Assembly: GCA_910580195.1 (NCBI GenBank)
Contig: CAJTWA010000009.1
Location: 1 to 52,128 of the forward strand
Source: an uncultured Lachnospiraceae bacterium
Lineage (GTDB): Bacteria; Bacillota; Clostridia; Lachnospirales; Lachnospiraceae
Length of the DNA stretch: 52,128 nucleotides
Reading direction: 5' to 3'
Part shown: positions 40,752 through 48,280 of the stretch, piece by piece
Numbering within the stretch: the first letter of the stretch is position 1
How the letters are laid out: every line of letters starts with the position of its first letter
Position numbers and translations under genes: made by a program
Notes under the pieces: generated by a model
What the model saw: the letters and a program-made list of their open reading frames with translations, nothing else
Databases searched by the model: none
Told to the model about the DNA's origin: nothing

Positions 40752-42722
40752 CTGAAAAACCATTTGAAAAACCAAACAAGCCCCTATCTTCTGCAGCACG
40801 CAAACCATCCCATAGACTGGTACCCTTGGTGCGAAGAAGCCTTCACCCGGGCAAAAGCAGAGGATAAGCCCATATTCCTAAGCATTGGCTACAGCACCTG
40901 CCACTGGTGCCATGTAATGGCCCACGAGAGCTTTGAGGATGAAAAAGTAGCCAAAGAGCTGAATACAAACTTTATTTCCATCAAAGTTGACCGGGAAGAG
41001 CGCCCAGACATCGACAGCATTTACATGGAAGCATGCATGCTGTTTACCGGAACCGGCGGATGGCCCGCCAGCATCTTCCTGACGCCGGAACAAAAGCCAT
41101 TTTACGCAGGCACTTATTTCCCAAAGGAAAGCGCATATGGCAGGATTGGGTTTCTGGATTTGCTCCATGCGCTGGGCAAACGCTGGAAGCAGGACCGGGA
41201 AGGCTTGCTTCAGTCAGCCGAAGAGATTACCATGCAGCTTAAGGAAGAGCAGCCCGCAGGGGCATCCAAGCTGTCTTGGCAGCATTTATCCTTACAGGTA
41301 GCCCGCTGGTTCAAGCGCAATTTTGATGAAACAAACGGCGGGTTTGGAAACGCCCCAAAGTTCCCCATGGCCCATAACCTGCTGTTCTTGATGGAATATT
41401 ACCGGGTGAACCGGGACAGGCGCGCCCTTGAAATGGCGGAAAAAACCTTGCTCCAGATGTACCGGGGCGGGCTGTTCGACCATATTGGCGGCGGGTTTTC
41501 CCGGTATTCTACAGATGATTTTTTCTTGGTGCCCCATTTTGAAAAAATGCTGTATGACAATGCACTCCTCCTTATGGCCTATACCGAAGCATTTTCCATA
41601 ACAGGAAAGGAAGCCTACCGGGAGGTGGCAAGGAAGACTGCCCAGTACATCCAGCGGGAAATGACGGATCAAAGCGGGGGCTTTTATTCTGCCCAAGACG
41701 CAGACAGCCAAGGGGTAGAAGGGAAATACTACGTGTTTGCCTATGAGGAGCTTACTTCATTGCTGGGGGCTTCTGCCGGGCGGAAATTCAATGAATATTT
41801 CAACATTACAAAGGAAGGGAATTTTGAAGGGAACAGCATACCGAACCGCTTAAGCGACTTTGTGCCGGAAGAAATGCTGCAAAGCGGGGAGTGGGAATAT
41901 TCCCACACCGAACCGGAAAGGCTGCTGCCCAAAGTATATGCCTACCGCAAACAGCGCCATAAGCTGTTTTTGGATGATAAAATCCTCACCTCGTGGAATG
42001 GGCTGATGATTGGGGCTTTTGCCAGGATGTACCGGGTGTTTGGGGTGGAAAATTACCTGCGGCAGGCAAAAGCGGCTTGCGGGTTCCTAGAGCAGCAGAA
42101 ACAGGGAAACGGCTCCTTGTTTGTAAGCTGCCGCAAAGGACGTTGCCAAGGGGCTGGGTTTTTGGAGGATTATGCATTTTATGGGTTTGGCTTGATTGAG
42201 CTTTACAGCGCGGCATTGGAGCCGGGTTATCTGGAAAAAGCGGAAGGCTATTGCCGGAAAGCCTTGGAGCTTTTTGCAGATCCCCAAAACGGAGGATTTT
42301 CCCTGTATGGAAAAGAAAATGAAACGCTGATTGCCTCTTCCAAGGAAACGTATGACGGCGCCGTGCCCAGCGGAAATTCCGTTATGGCTTATAATCTTGT
42401 AAAATTATGGCAGATTACCGGAAAAGAGTTTTGGCGGGAACAGGCCGAAAAGCAGCTGGCCTTCCTCTCAGGTTTTGCAGAAAGGCATCCGGCAGGGCAG
42501 GCATTTTCCCTGCTTGCGGCCCTTTTGTACCAGAACCCGCCAGAGCACATTGTAGGGGTGCTGAAAGAGGAAAAGGACCTGAAAAAACTGCAGAAGCTGT
42601 ATGGCCGGGATGCAGATATTGTTGTCCTGTGGGATGAAAGCCAGAACTATGAACGGATTAATAACCGGGCGACCCTCTATATCTGCAAGGACGATAGCTG
42701 CAGGCCGCCCATGAACCTGTAG
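40752..42722 (+). CDS. DUF255 thioredoxin-fold / six-hairpin protein (YyaL, SSP411 family)
   Basis: 656 residues from a CTG at 40752. The N-terminal thioredoxin-like domain has SPYLLQHANHPIDWYPWCEEAF, GYSTCHWCHVMAHESFED (a C-H-W-C redox-like motif near residue 48), FISIKVDREERPDIDSIYM and GTGGWPASIFLTPEQKPFYAGTYFP. A long alpha/alpha-barrel region follows, with GGGFSRYSTDDFFLVPHFEKMLYDNALL, YSAQDADSQGVEGKYYVF, and VPSGNSVMAYNL. The family is widespread from bacteria to humans, but its enzymatic function is unknown. Start: GAGGTGAT ends 4 nt before CTG and gives the usual MKNHLKNQTSPYLLQHA; a GTG at 40743 adds three residues but lies within that ribosome binding site. Confidence 0.85.
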   Translation: MKNHLKNQTSPYLLQHANHPIDWYPWCEEAFTRAKAEDKPIFLSIGYSTCHWCHVMAHESFEDEKVAKELNTNFISIKVDREERPDIDSIYMEACMLFTGTGGWPASIFLTPEQKPFYAGTYFPKESAYGRIGFLDLLHALGKRWKQDREGLLQSAEEITMQLKEEQPAGASKLSWQHLSLQVARWFKRNFDETNGGFGNAPKFPMAHNLLFLMEYYRVNRDRRALEMAEKTLLQMYRGGLFDHIGGGFSRYSTDDFFLVPHFEKMLYDNALLLMAYTEAFSITGKEAYREVARKTAQYIQREMTDQSGGFYSAQDADSQGVEGKYYVFAYEELTSLLGASAGRKFNEYFNITKEGNFEGNSIPNRLSDFVPEEMLQSGEWEYSHTEPERLLPKVYAYRKQRHKLFLDDKILTSWNGLMIGAFARMYRVFGVENYLRQAKAACGFLEQQKQGNGSLFVSCRKGRCQGAGFLEDYAFYGFGLIELYSAALEPGYLEKAEGYCRKALELFADPQNGGFSLYGKENETLIASSKETYDGAVPSGNSVMAYNLVKLWQITGKEFWREQAEKQLAFLSGFAERHPAGQAFSLLAALLYQNPPEHIVGVLKEEKDLKKLQKLYGRDADIVVLWDESQNYERINNRATLYICKDDSCRPPMNL

Positions 42723-42742
42723 GGCATAGGAAAGAAGCCATC

Positions 42743-42850
42743 CGGCGGCAGTAAACCAGCGGCGCAATCCAGAAGCAGTCCAGCGGCAGTAAACCAGCGG
42801 AATAATCCAGAAGCAGTAATCCAATCCTGCGGCGCAGTCCAGAAGCGGTT
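42743..42850 (+). repeat. Degenerate ~38-bp tandem repeats after the DUF255 gene
   Basis: Two close copies of CGGCAGTAAACCAGCGG followed by AATCCAGAAGCAGT (from about 42743 and 42781), then a partial third, GCGGCGCAGTCCAGAAGCGG. Confidence 0.65.
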
Positions 42851-42883
42851 TTGGTGCTTGGGCGGGAATTTCCTCCGAAATAG

Positions 42884-42912
42884 CTGACAAAATCCATGGC
42901 GCATGGTACAAT
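42884..42912 (+). promoter_or_regulatory. Probable promoter of the sigma-like gene pair
   Basis: CTGACA at 42884-42889, 17 bp, TACAAT at 42907-42912. The start codon is 24 bp downstream with GGAGGGAG in front. Confidence 0.6.
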
Positions 42913-42936
42913 GGCAGTGACAGATAGGAGGGAGTT

Positions 42937-43746
42937 ATGGTAGACAAGGCATTATTTATGGAAACACTGCGCTCCGTGCAGGAATTGGCAAAGGCCTCCC
43001 CAAAGCCCATGGCAAGGGAGGAACTAGAGGGATATTTTAAAGGGATGGAATTGACGGCAGAACAGCAGGAATTGGTATACCAATATTTCCAGAGGCCGCA
43101 GGAGGAGCCAGAAACAGAAATGCTAAGGCAGCCGAGGGGACGTACCGGTCTGCCATCCAGAAGGGAAGATAGCCAAACGCAAGCAGGCAACAGGAAGGAA
43201 ACAGCCCATTCCCAGCATTTCCAAATGTACCTCAATGAAATTAAAAGCATTACGGATTTATCCGCGGAGGGAAAAACAGAGCTGTACCAAAGTTTGCTGG
43301 CAGGGGAAAAATCTGCCGTTTCAGCTATTTTAAGCCAATGGCTGGAAAAAATTGCAGAATTGGCTGGGGCATATGCATCCGGCCAAGTGCTGGTGGAAGA
43401 TTTGGTGCAGGAAGGGAACATGGGGCTCCTGCTGGGGCTCGAGGAATTGCTGGGCGCAGGGGAACAGTATCAGGAGCTTGCGGCAGACAGCAGCGCCATG
43501 GAACGGAAACTTGAGTCCTATATCCGGGAGGCCATGGGCCAGTACCGCCAAGAAACGGAAGGGATTTCCCATGGGGAACACACAATCTTAGCAAAAGTCA
43601 ATTTAGTCCACGAAGCCCAGAAGATATTAGCAGAGGAAAACGGGACAATCCCAGCCTTACAGGAATTGAGCGATTACACAAGGATTCCCATGGAGGAAGT
43701 CCGCGATATTATGGCGCTGTCTAGGAAGAAAGGGGAAAGATCATGA
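42937..43746 (+). CDS. Divergent sigma-70-like protein lacking region 4
   Basis: 269 residues. After ~90 unassigned residues, FQMYLNEIKSITDLSAEGKTEL resembles sigma region 1.2. LVEDLVQEGNMGLLLGLEELLG matches the region 2.1-2.2 core-binding motif. LESYIREAMGQYRQETEGI takes the place of the usual DNA-melting region 2.3-2.4 without its aromatic/WWIRQAI signature. LVHEAQKILAEENGTIPALQELSDYTRIPMEEVRDIMAL matches region 3. The protein then stops: there is no region 4 helix-turn-helix. It may therefore bind core polymerase but not read a normal promoter, or be a subunit needing a partner. It overlaps the next 61-codon gene by 4 bp (ATGA). It has its own promoter-like sequence. Confidence 0.75.
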   Translation: MVDKALFMETLRSVQELAKASPKPMAREELEGYFKGMELTAEQQELVYQYFQRPQEEPETEMLRQPRGRTGLPSRREDSQTQAGNRKETAHSQHFQMYLNEIKSITDLSAEGKTELYQSLLAGEKSAVSAILSQWLEKIAELAGAYASGQVLVEDLVQEGNMGLLLGLEELLGAGEQYQELAADSSAMERKLESYIREAMGQYRQETEGISHGEHTILAKVNLVHEAQKILAEENGTIPALQELSDYTRIPMEEVRDIMALSRKKGERS

Positions 43747-43928
43747 ACTTTGGGTCAATCGAATACATCGTGGCGCGTATTGATGGGGATTATGCATATC
43801 TGCAGCAGGAAGGCAAGCCGGAGGAAGAGCCAAAATGCGTGGCAAGGGCTTTGCTGCCGCCAGAACTTACGGAAGGTTCCATGCTCCACTATGAAATGAT
43901 GGAATATACATTAAAAAGCATGTCATAA
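43743..43928 (+). CDS. Small protein, 61 residues, coupled to the sigma-like gene
   Basis: The ATG overlaps the preceding stop in an ATGA arrangement, so translation is probably coupled, with AGAAAGGGGAAAG upstream. The product starts MNFGSIEYIVARIDGDYAYLQ, then has a Glu/Pro-rich turn and ends VARALLPPELTEGSMLHYEMMEYTLKS. The pattern of a beta strand, a D-G-D-Y-A turn, and a final P-x-x-L-x-E-G-x-x-L strand recalls DUF3006-like small proteins that often read IDRFEGDYAV, but this is only a resemblance. The tight coupling suggests it works with the sigma-like protein, for example as a cofactor or antagonist (inference). Confidence 0.7.
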   Translation: MNFGSIEYIVARIDGDYAYLQQEGKPEEEPKCVARALLPPELTEGSMLHYEMMEYTLKSMS

Positions 43929-43968
43929 CCAGATATTCCGTGCAGGATCCAGAGGGAAATGGGATATG

Positions 43969-44070
43969 TACGGGGAAACGCCATATTTCAGGCAGGTTTG
44001 CAGCTCTCGCCGCTTAAGGGTAGCGACCCCTTTTTATGGAGAAACACCATATTTCAGGCAGGGTTGCAAC
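43969..44070 (+). repeat. Two direct repeats 66 bp apart before the AAA/PD-(D/E)XK gene
   Basis: Units at about 43969 and 44035 share GAAACRCCATATTTCAGGCA and then GGTTGCARC. Because 66 is a multiple of three they stay open in the frame of the next gene (FYGETPYFRQ twice), although its likely start is downstream at 44095. Between them a GGG-tagcg-ACCC hairpin followed by five T residues (44018-44035) could act as a weak terminator. Confidence 0.7.
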
Positions 44071-44094
44071 TGCATTTCGGAGAAGGAGGACGGC

Positions 44095-45783
44095 ATGGAT
44101 GGAAAAAAGAAGCTCCCAATAGGGATTGAAGATTTTCAAGAAATTGTAGCAGGCAATTTTTATTATGTGGATAAAACAGGCTTAATCTGTAATTTGCTCC
44201 AGAATTGGGGAAAAGCCAATCTTTTTACCCGCCCAAGGAGGTTTGGGAAATCCCTGAATATGAGCATGTTAAAAAGTTTTTTTGGGTTAGGAGGGGAAAG
44301 CGGGCTTTTTGACGGCCTTGCAATCTCTAAAGAAACAGAACTGTGCGAAGCCTATCAAGGAAAATACCCAGTGATTTCCATTTCCTTAAAAGGGATCCAC
44401 GCAGGGACTTATGGGGCGGCATACCGGATGGCAGCCCAGCTTATCCAAGAAGAAGCAAGGCAGCAGCAGTTTTTGCTGGACAGCCCCAAACTTACTAAGT
44501 ACGACAAGGAGGCATTTTCCAAGCTGCTCCAAGCAGACATGGAGGAGGGGGTGCTGTGCTATAGCCTGAAGCTGATGACCCAGCTGCTCCAAAAGCATTA
44601 TGGCAGGAAGGCAATCCTCCTGATTGATGAATATGACGTGCCTCTTGCAAAAGCATTTGAGCATGGCTATTATGACGAGATGGTGCTTCTCATCCGGAAT
44701 TTATTTGAGCAGGCCCTTAAGACCAACGATAGCCTTAAATTTGCCGTGCTGACGGGCTGTATGCGGATTTCCAAGGAAAGCATTTTTACAGGGCTGAATA
44801 ACCTGAAAGTCCTCTCAGCCGCAGATGTGCGCTTTGACGAGTATTTTGGCTTCACGGACAGGGAAGTGAAGGAATTGCTGGAATATTATGGCTTATCCAG
44901 CCAATATGGGCTGGTAAAGGAGTGGTATGACGGATACCAGTTTGGGAACGTGGAGGTGTACTGCCCATGGGACGTGATAAATTACTGCGACCTCCTGCGG
45001 GCAGACCCAGACGCCCAGCCCCAAAATTTTTGGACCAATACCAGCAGCAACGACGCTGTCCGGCAGTTTATCCAAAATGCTGGGAAAGGCCCGACGAAAC
45101 GCGAAATCGAAAGCCTGATTGCCGGGGAAACCATCACAAAAGAAATCCATCAGGACCTCACCTACAAAGACATGTACCGTTCCATTGAAAACCTCTGGAG
45201 CCTCCTTTTCACCACAGGCTACCTTACCCAGCGGGGCAGGCCAAATGGGGGCCAGTTCCATCTGGCAATCCCCAATAAGGAAATCCGCATGATTTTTACC
45301 ACCCAGATTATGGATTTTTTCAAGGAAACAGTCCAAAAGGACGGGGAAACCTTACATTGTTTCTGCGAAGCCCTGAAAAACGGGGATGCCAAAGGCGTAG
45401 AAACGTATTTTGGCTCATACCTGCGGAAAACCATCAGCATCCGTGACACATCCGCAAGAAAAGAAATGAAAGAAAATTTCTACCACGGCATTTTGCTGGG
45501 GATCCTCGGCTTTAAGGATGAATGGGGCGTATCCTCTAACCGGGAGTCCGGCGATGGATATACCGACCTCTTAATTGAAACGGATGAAGGAACAGGAATC
45601 ATAATAGAAATAAAATATGCCCATGACGGGAATTTGGAAACAGCATGTGAAAAGGCCTTGGCGCAGATCCGGCAGAACCAATACAGCGGGTACCTGCGTG
45701 ATGAAGGGATTGGAAAAATCCTGAATTATGGCATTGCCTGTTATAAAAAACGCTGCAAGGTAGCGGTGGCAGAAGCGGAATAG
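44095..45783 (+). CDS. AAA-ATPase-like protein with C-terminal PD-(D/E)XK_9 nuclease domain
   Basis: 562 residues from ATG 44095 (AAGGAGG 5 nt upstream). The N-terminal AAA-ATPase-like domain has LPIGIEDFQEIVAGNFYYVDKTGLI, the P-loop RPRRFGKSLNMSML (near 45-53), AILLIDEYDVPLAKAF (Walker B) and LTGCMRISKESIFTGLNNL. The C-terminal domain has DGYTDLLIE and GIIIEIKYA (the D and E-x-K of the nuclease fold, near 485-510). Such proteins are frequent and multicopy in Lachnospiraceae and Bacteroides. They are suspected of DNA-related or defence roles, but the function is unproven. The frame extends 43 codons upstream through a repeat. The stop is followed by a half copy of the dispersed element. Confidence 0.85.
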   Translation: MDGKKKLPIGIEDFQEIVAGNFYYVDKTGLICNLLQNWGKANLFTRPRRFGKSLNMSMLKSFFGLGGESGLFDGLAISKETELCEAYQGKYPVISISLKGIHAGTYGAAYRMAAQLIQEEARQQQFLLDSPKLTKYDKEAFSKLLQADMEEGVLCYSLKLMTQLLQKHYGRKAILLIDEYDVPLAKAFEHGYYDEMVLLIRNLFEQALKTNDSLKFAVLTGCMRISKESIFTGLNNLKVLSAADVRFDEYFGFTDREVKELLEYYGLSSQYGLVKEWYDGYQFGNVEVYCPWDVINYCDLLRADPDAQPQNFWTNTSSNDAVRQFIQNAGKGPTKREIESLIAGETITKEIHQDLTYKDMYRSIENLWSLLFTTGYLTQRGRPNGGQFHLAIPNKEIRMIFTTQIMDFFKETVQKDGETLHCFCEALKNGDAKGVETYFGSYLRKTISIRDTSARKEMKENFYHGILLGILGFKDEWGVSSNRESGDGYTDLLIETDEGTGIIIEIKYAHDGNLETACEKALAQIRQNQYSGYLRDEGIGKILNYGIACYKKRCKVAVAEAE

Positions 45784-45796
45784 CGGCTACGGAACA

Positions 45797-45892
45797 GCCT
45801 TCATCCCTAAGCATGCGTAAGCAATGGATTTCGCCTCCGCTAAGCGCCCAAGGAACGTTTGCTTAGTGGAAGGCATCCCGGCCGAAAACTGC
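45797..45892 (+). mobile_element. Dispersed inverted-repeat element, truncated copy E
   Basis: Only the right part is present: CTTCATCCCTAAGC, ATGCGTAAGCAATGGATTTC, GCCTCCGCTAAGCGCCCA, then GTTTGCTTAGTGGAAGG and the end AACTGC. The left arm is missing, so it cannot form the terminal stem. The start of copy E is about 15 bp after the stop of the AAA/PD-(D/E)XK gene. Confidence 0.7.
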
Positions 45893-45896
45893 GTCT

Positions 45897-46071
45897 GCGC
45901 AGCGGCCGCCCTGCCTGCTGGGCTCTCCAATGCATCATCTGCGCAACGGCCGCCCTGCCTGCTGGTTCTCCAATCCATCATCCGCGCAGCGGCCGCCCTG
46001 CCTGCTGGGTTCCCCAATGCACCATCCGCGTAGCGGTCTCCCTGGCTGCTGGGTTCTCCAATCCATCATCT
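45897..46071. repeat. Four 44-bp GC-rich tandem repeats
   Basis: Units begin GCGCARCGGCCGCCCTGCCT at about 45897, 45941, 45984 and 46028 (the last diverged, GCGTAGCGGTC), with a partial fifth at 46072. Units contain CTGCTGGG, TCTCCAATSCA and TCATC. Contiguous, no unique spacers, so not CRISPR. Confidence 0.88.
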
Positions 46072-46094
46072 GCGCAGCCATTCCTAGTTCCTTA

Positions 46095-47465
46095 TCACCA
46101 ACGGAACCTCTGCTGCCGGTACACCAACAGCACCCCCCGCACACACAATTCCACGCACATAGCCACCCAAACACCAAGAAGCCCCCAATGCCCCACCAGC
46201 AGCACGGAAAGCGTCAGCCGCACCCCCCAGATGCTGGCAAGGTTCATAAGGCACGGGACCAAGGAATCCCCTGCCCCCCGCAGCGCCCCAGAAGCCACAA
46301 TGGACGCGGCAAACAGGGGTTCTGCAAATAGCTCAATCCGCAGCACATCCGTCGCTAGCTGCTGCACATGCATGTCCGGCGTGAGCATCCTGAAAATGAA
46401 AGGGCATAAAAAATACATCAGCACCCCAGCCCCCGTCATAATCAGGCAGCCCAGCAGCGTGGACAAGTTAGAAAAACTTTTCGCCAGCTTTTTCCTTCCG
46501 GCCCCAATGCTTTGCCCCACCAGCGTTGTCGCAGCGTTTGCAATCCCATAGCCAGGCATGTAGCAGATGCTTTCTGCCGTAACAGCAATGGAATTTGCCG
46601 CCATGGCGACTGTGCCCAAGGGTGCAATGATGCGGGTGGAAAGAATCATTGCGCCGCAGATGGCAATGTGCTCAAACCCCATGGGCAAGCCGATTTTTAC
46701 CATGCAAGATAAGATTGCCCGGTTGTAGGGGCAAGGCTCTTTCCTCCGGATATTCAGGCTGGGGGAAGAAATGCACACCGCCCATAGCTTAACCATGCAA
46801 ATAACAACGGTAGCAAGGGCAGTCCCAAGGGCAGCCCCGGGCACCCCGAAAAACTGGATGAACAGCAGGTTAAAAATTACGTCAAGGCCGCACATGGCTG
46901 CATCAAGGATAGCCGGCGTGCGCATATTCCCGCTGCACTGCAGCATGGAGCCAGCCAAGGTATGCAGCTGGAAGGCCGGCAGGGAACAGGCATAAATCAA
47001 GAAATAGGTGGATGCATCTTTCTGGATGTCTTCCCCTGCCCCCAGCCAGACCGGGAGATAGCTGCTTATCCCAACGCCTATTGCCATCAGGATTCCGGAA
47101 AAACACAGCGCGAAAACCAAGGCATGCTTTAACACATGCCTTGCTTCCTTTTCCTGCCTAGCCCCGATTTTCTGGGCAGCCTGCACGGAAAACCCGGTGG
47201 CGGCTGCGCTGCACAGGCCGTTTAACAGCCATGTGCTGGTAGAAACCACCCCAATGGCCGCAGACGCCCCTGCGCCCAAGTTTCCCACCATTGCAGTGTC
47301 AATGTACTGCATCATAATGGATGTAAGCTGCGCCAGAATAGCGGGGATGCTGAACTTCCATACAATGGATAATTTTTGCCCCCTGCTGGGGCCTTCCTCC
47401 TGCTGCAGCATGGCAGCAAGCAACTGTTCATTTGCTATTTTCTTTGTATTTGCTTTCATTTTCAT
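46095..47465 (-). CDS. MATE-family efflux transporter
   Basis: 456 residues with about 12 hydrophobic segments, the expected MATE topology. The NorM/DinF-like pattern is visible: FSIPAILAQLTSIMMQYIDTAMVGNLGAGASAAIGV in the first half and GLPMGFEHIAICGAMILSTRIIAPLGTVAMAAN in the second, the internal pseudo-repeat. It exports cationic or other compounds using Na+ or H+; the substrate is unknown. The start at 47465 lies within a 35-bp tandem duplication (47464-47530) that also copies the GCATG start context, and no strong ribosome binding site is seen; a downstream ATG (KMKANTKK) is also possible. It faces away from dpaB, which is also on the minus strand 210 bp upstream. Confidence 0.9.
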   Translation of the reverse strand: MKMKANTKKIANEQLLAAMLQQEEGPSRGQKLSIVWKFSIPAILAQLTSIMMQYIDTAMVGNLGAGASAAIGVVSTSTWLLNGLCSAAATGFSVQAAQKIGARQEKEARHVLKHALVFALCFSGILMAIGVGISSYLPVWLGAGEDIQKDASTYFLIYACSLPAFQLHTLAGSMLQCSGNMRTPAILDAAMCGLDVIFNLLFIQFFGVPGAALGTALATVVICMVKLWAVCISSPSLNIRRKEPCPYNRAILSCMVKIGLPMGFEHIAICGAMILSTRIIAPLGTVAMAANSIAVTAESICYMPGYGIANAATTLVGQSIGAGRKKLAKSFSNLSTLLGCLIMTGAGVLMYFLCPFIFRMLTPDMHVQQLATDVLRIELFAEPLFAASIVASGALRGAGDSLVPCLMNLASIWGVRLTLSVLLVGHWGLLGVWVAMCVELCVRGVLLVYRQQRFRW

Positions 47466-47530
47466 GCCTATTCTATGGTAAAATTATTTTTCCAGCCCAT
47501 GCCTATTTTATGGTAAAATTATTTTTCCAG
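47464..47530 (-). repeat. Two 35-bp repeats at the MATE start codon
   Basis: On the plus strand ATGCCTATTCTATGGTAAAA (47464 on) recurs at 47499 with one change, each followed by TTATTTTTCCAG. On the minus strand each unit ends in a GCATG, so the start-codon context is duplicated. Confidence 0.8.
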
Positions 47531-47674
47531 AATTACGTAACCGCAATCCATTGCCCATTTGGCAAAACGCTGTTAAGGGTTTCTTTGCTGTTCTATTTTC
47601 CTATTATACGCGACATTCTGGGATAATTCAATTCCTTTTGTGATAATTTAATTCTTTTTGTGAGAATTTCAATA

Positions 47675-48280
47675 TCAGGCAATCGCCCCATGGGGGCTTT
47701 GTATCACTGGCTGGATTTGCTTGCCCGCAAGGGCACAGTCAATGGTTTTTGGCAAAAGTTCTGTAAAAGCCGTCATGGAATTGGGCTTTGCCCGGTAGTC
47801 ATCCTGCCCAAAGGGGACAAAATAAATGTTTTTGGTATTCAGGAGGATGCCGATATTTTTCAGGTTCATCCCAAGGGCATCGTTGGTGGAAAGGGACAGC
47901 ACCAAAGGCCGGTTGTTGCGCAGGTGGGACTTGGCAGCCATCAGCACTGGGGTGTCGGAAATCCCATTTGCCAGCTTGGATAAGGTATTTCCGGTACAGG
48001 GGGCAATGACGAGGATATCCATTAAGCCTTTCGGGCCGATAGGCTCCGCCCCCGGAATCGTGGTAATGGGTTCTTTTCCGGTGAGCTCCCGCGCCCGTTC
48101 CAGAAAAGAGCTGCTGGTGCCAAACCTAGAATTTAGCTGCGAGGCGTTCAGTGAAAAGACAGGCAGCAGGCTAGCCCCTGTTTTCTTTAACTCTTCCAGT
48201 GCGGTAAAAATTTTTTCATAAGTGCAGAAGGAACCGGTGAACCCGATGCCGATGGATTTATCATGAAAATCAAATGGCAT
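47675..48280 (-). CDS. dpaB: Dipicolinate synthase subunit B
   Basis: 201 residues, family length. It is a flavoprotein-like fold: IGIGFTGSFCTYEKIFTALEEL at the N-terminus, then GLMDILVIAPCTGNTLSKLANGISDTPVLMAAKSHLRNNRPLVLSLSTNDALG and the ending YFVPFGQDDYRAKPNSM. With DpaA it makes dipicolinic acid from the lysine-pathway intermediate dihydrodipicolinate (hydroxy-tetrahydrodipicolinate) in the mother cell, for import into the forespore. It overlaps the end of dpaA by 11 bp, so the two are cotranscribed and coupled. Known as SpoVFB in Bacillus. Confidence 0.95.
   Translation of the reverse strand: MPFDFHDKSIGIGFTGSFCTYEKIFTALEELKKTGASLLPVFSLNASQLNSRFGTSSSFLERARELTGKEPITTIPGAEPIGPKGLMDILVIAPCTGNTLSKLANGISDTPVLMAAKSHLRNNRPLVLSLSTNDALGMNLKNIGILLNTKNIYFVPFGQDDYRAKPNSMTAFTELLPKTIDCALAGKQIQPVIQSPHGAIA

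Larger units (their letters stand above)
45784..46094. other. Non-coding region: half element plus GC-rich tandem repeats
   Basis: No gene is seen. The stretch is filled by the right half of the dispersed element (45797-45892) and four 44-bp repeats (45897-46071), and ends at the stop of the minus-strand MATE gene. Frames open here on the plus strand are products of the repeats. Confidence 0.65.

Noticed and set aside
45897..46071. Possible CRISPR array of 44-bp units
   Set aside because: No unique spacers; the whole 44-bp unit repeats, and no cas gene is present.
45859..46551. 230-codon plus-strand frame over the repeats and the MATE gene
   Set aside because: It arises from the 44-bp repeats and is antisense to the MATE gene.
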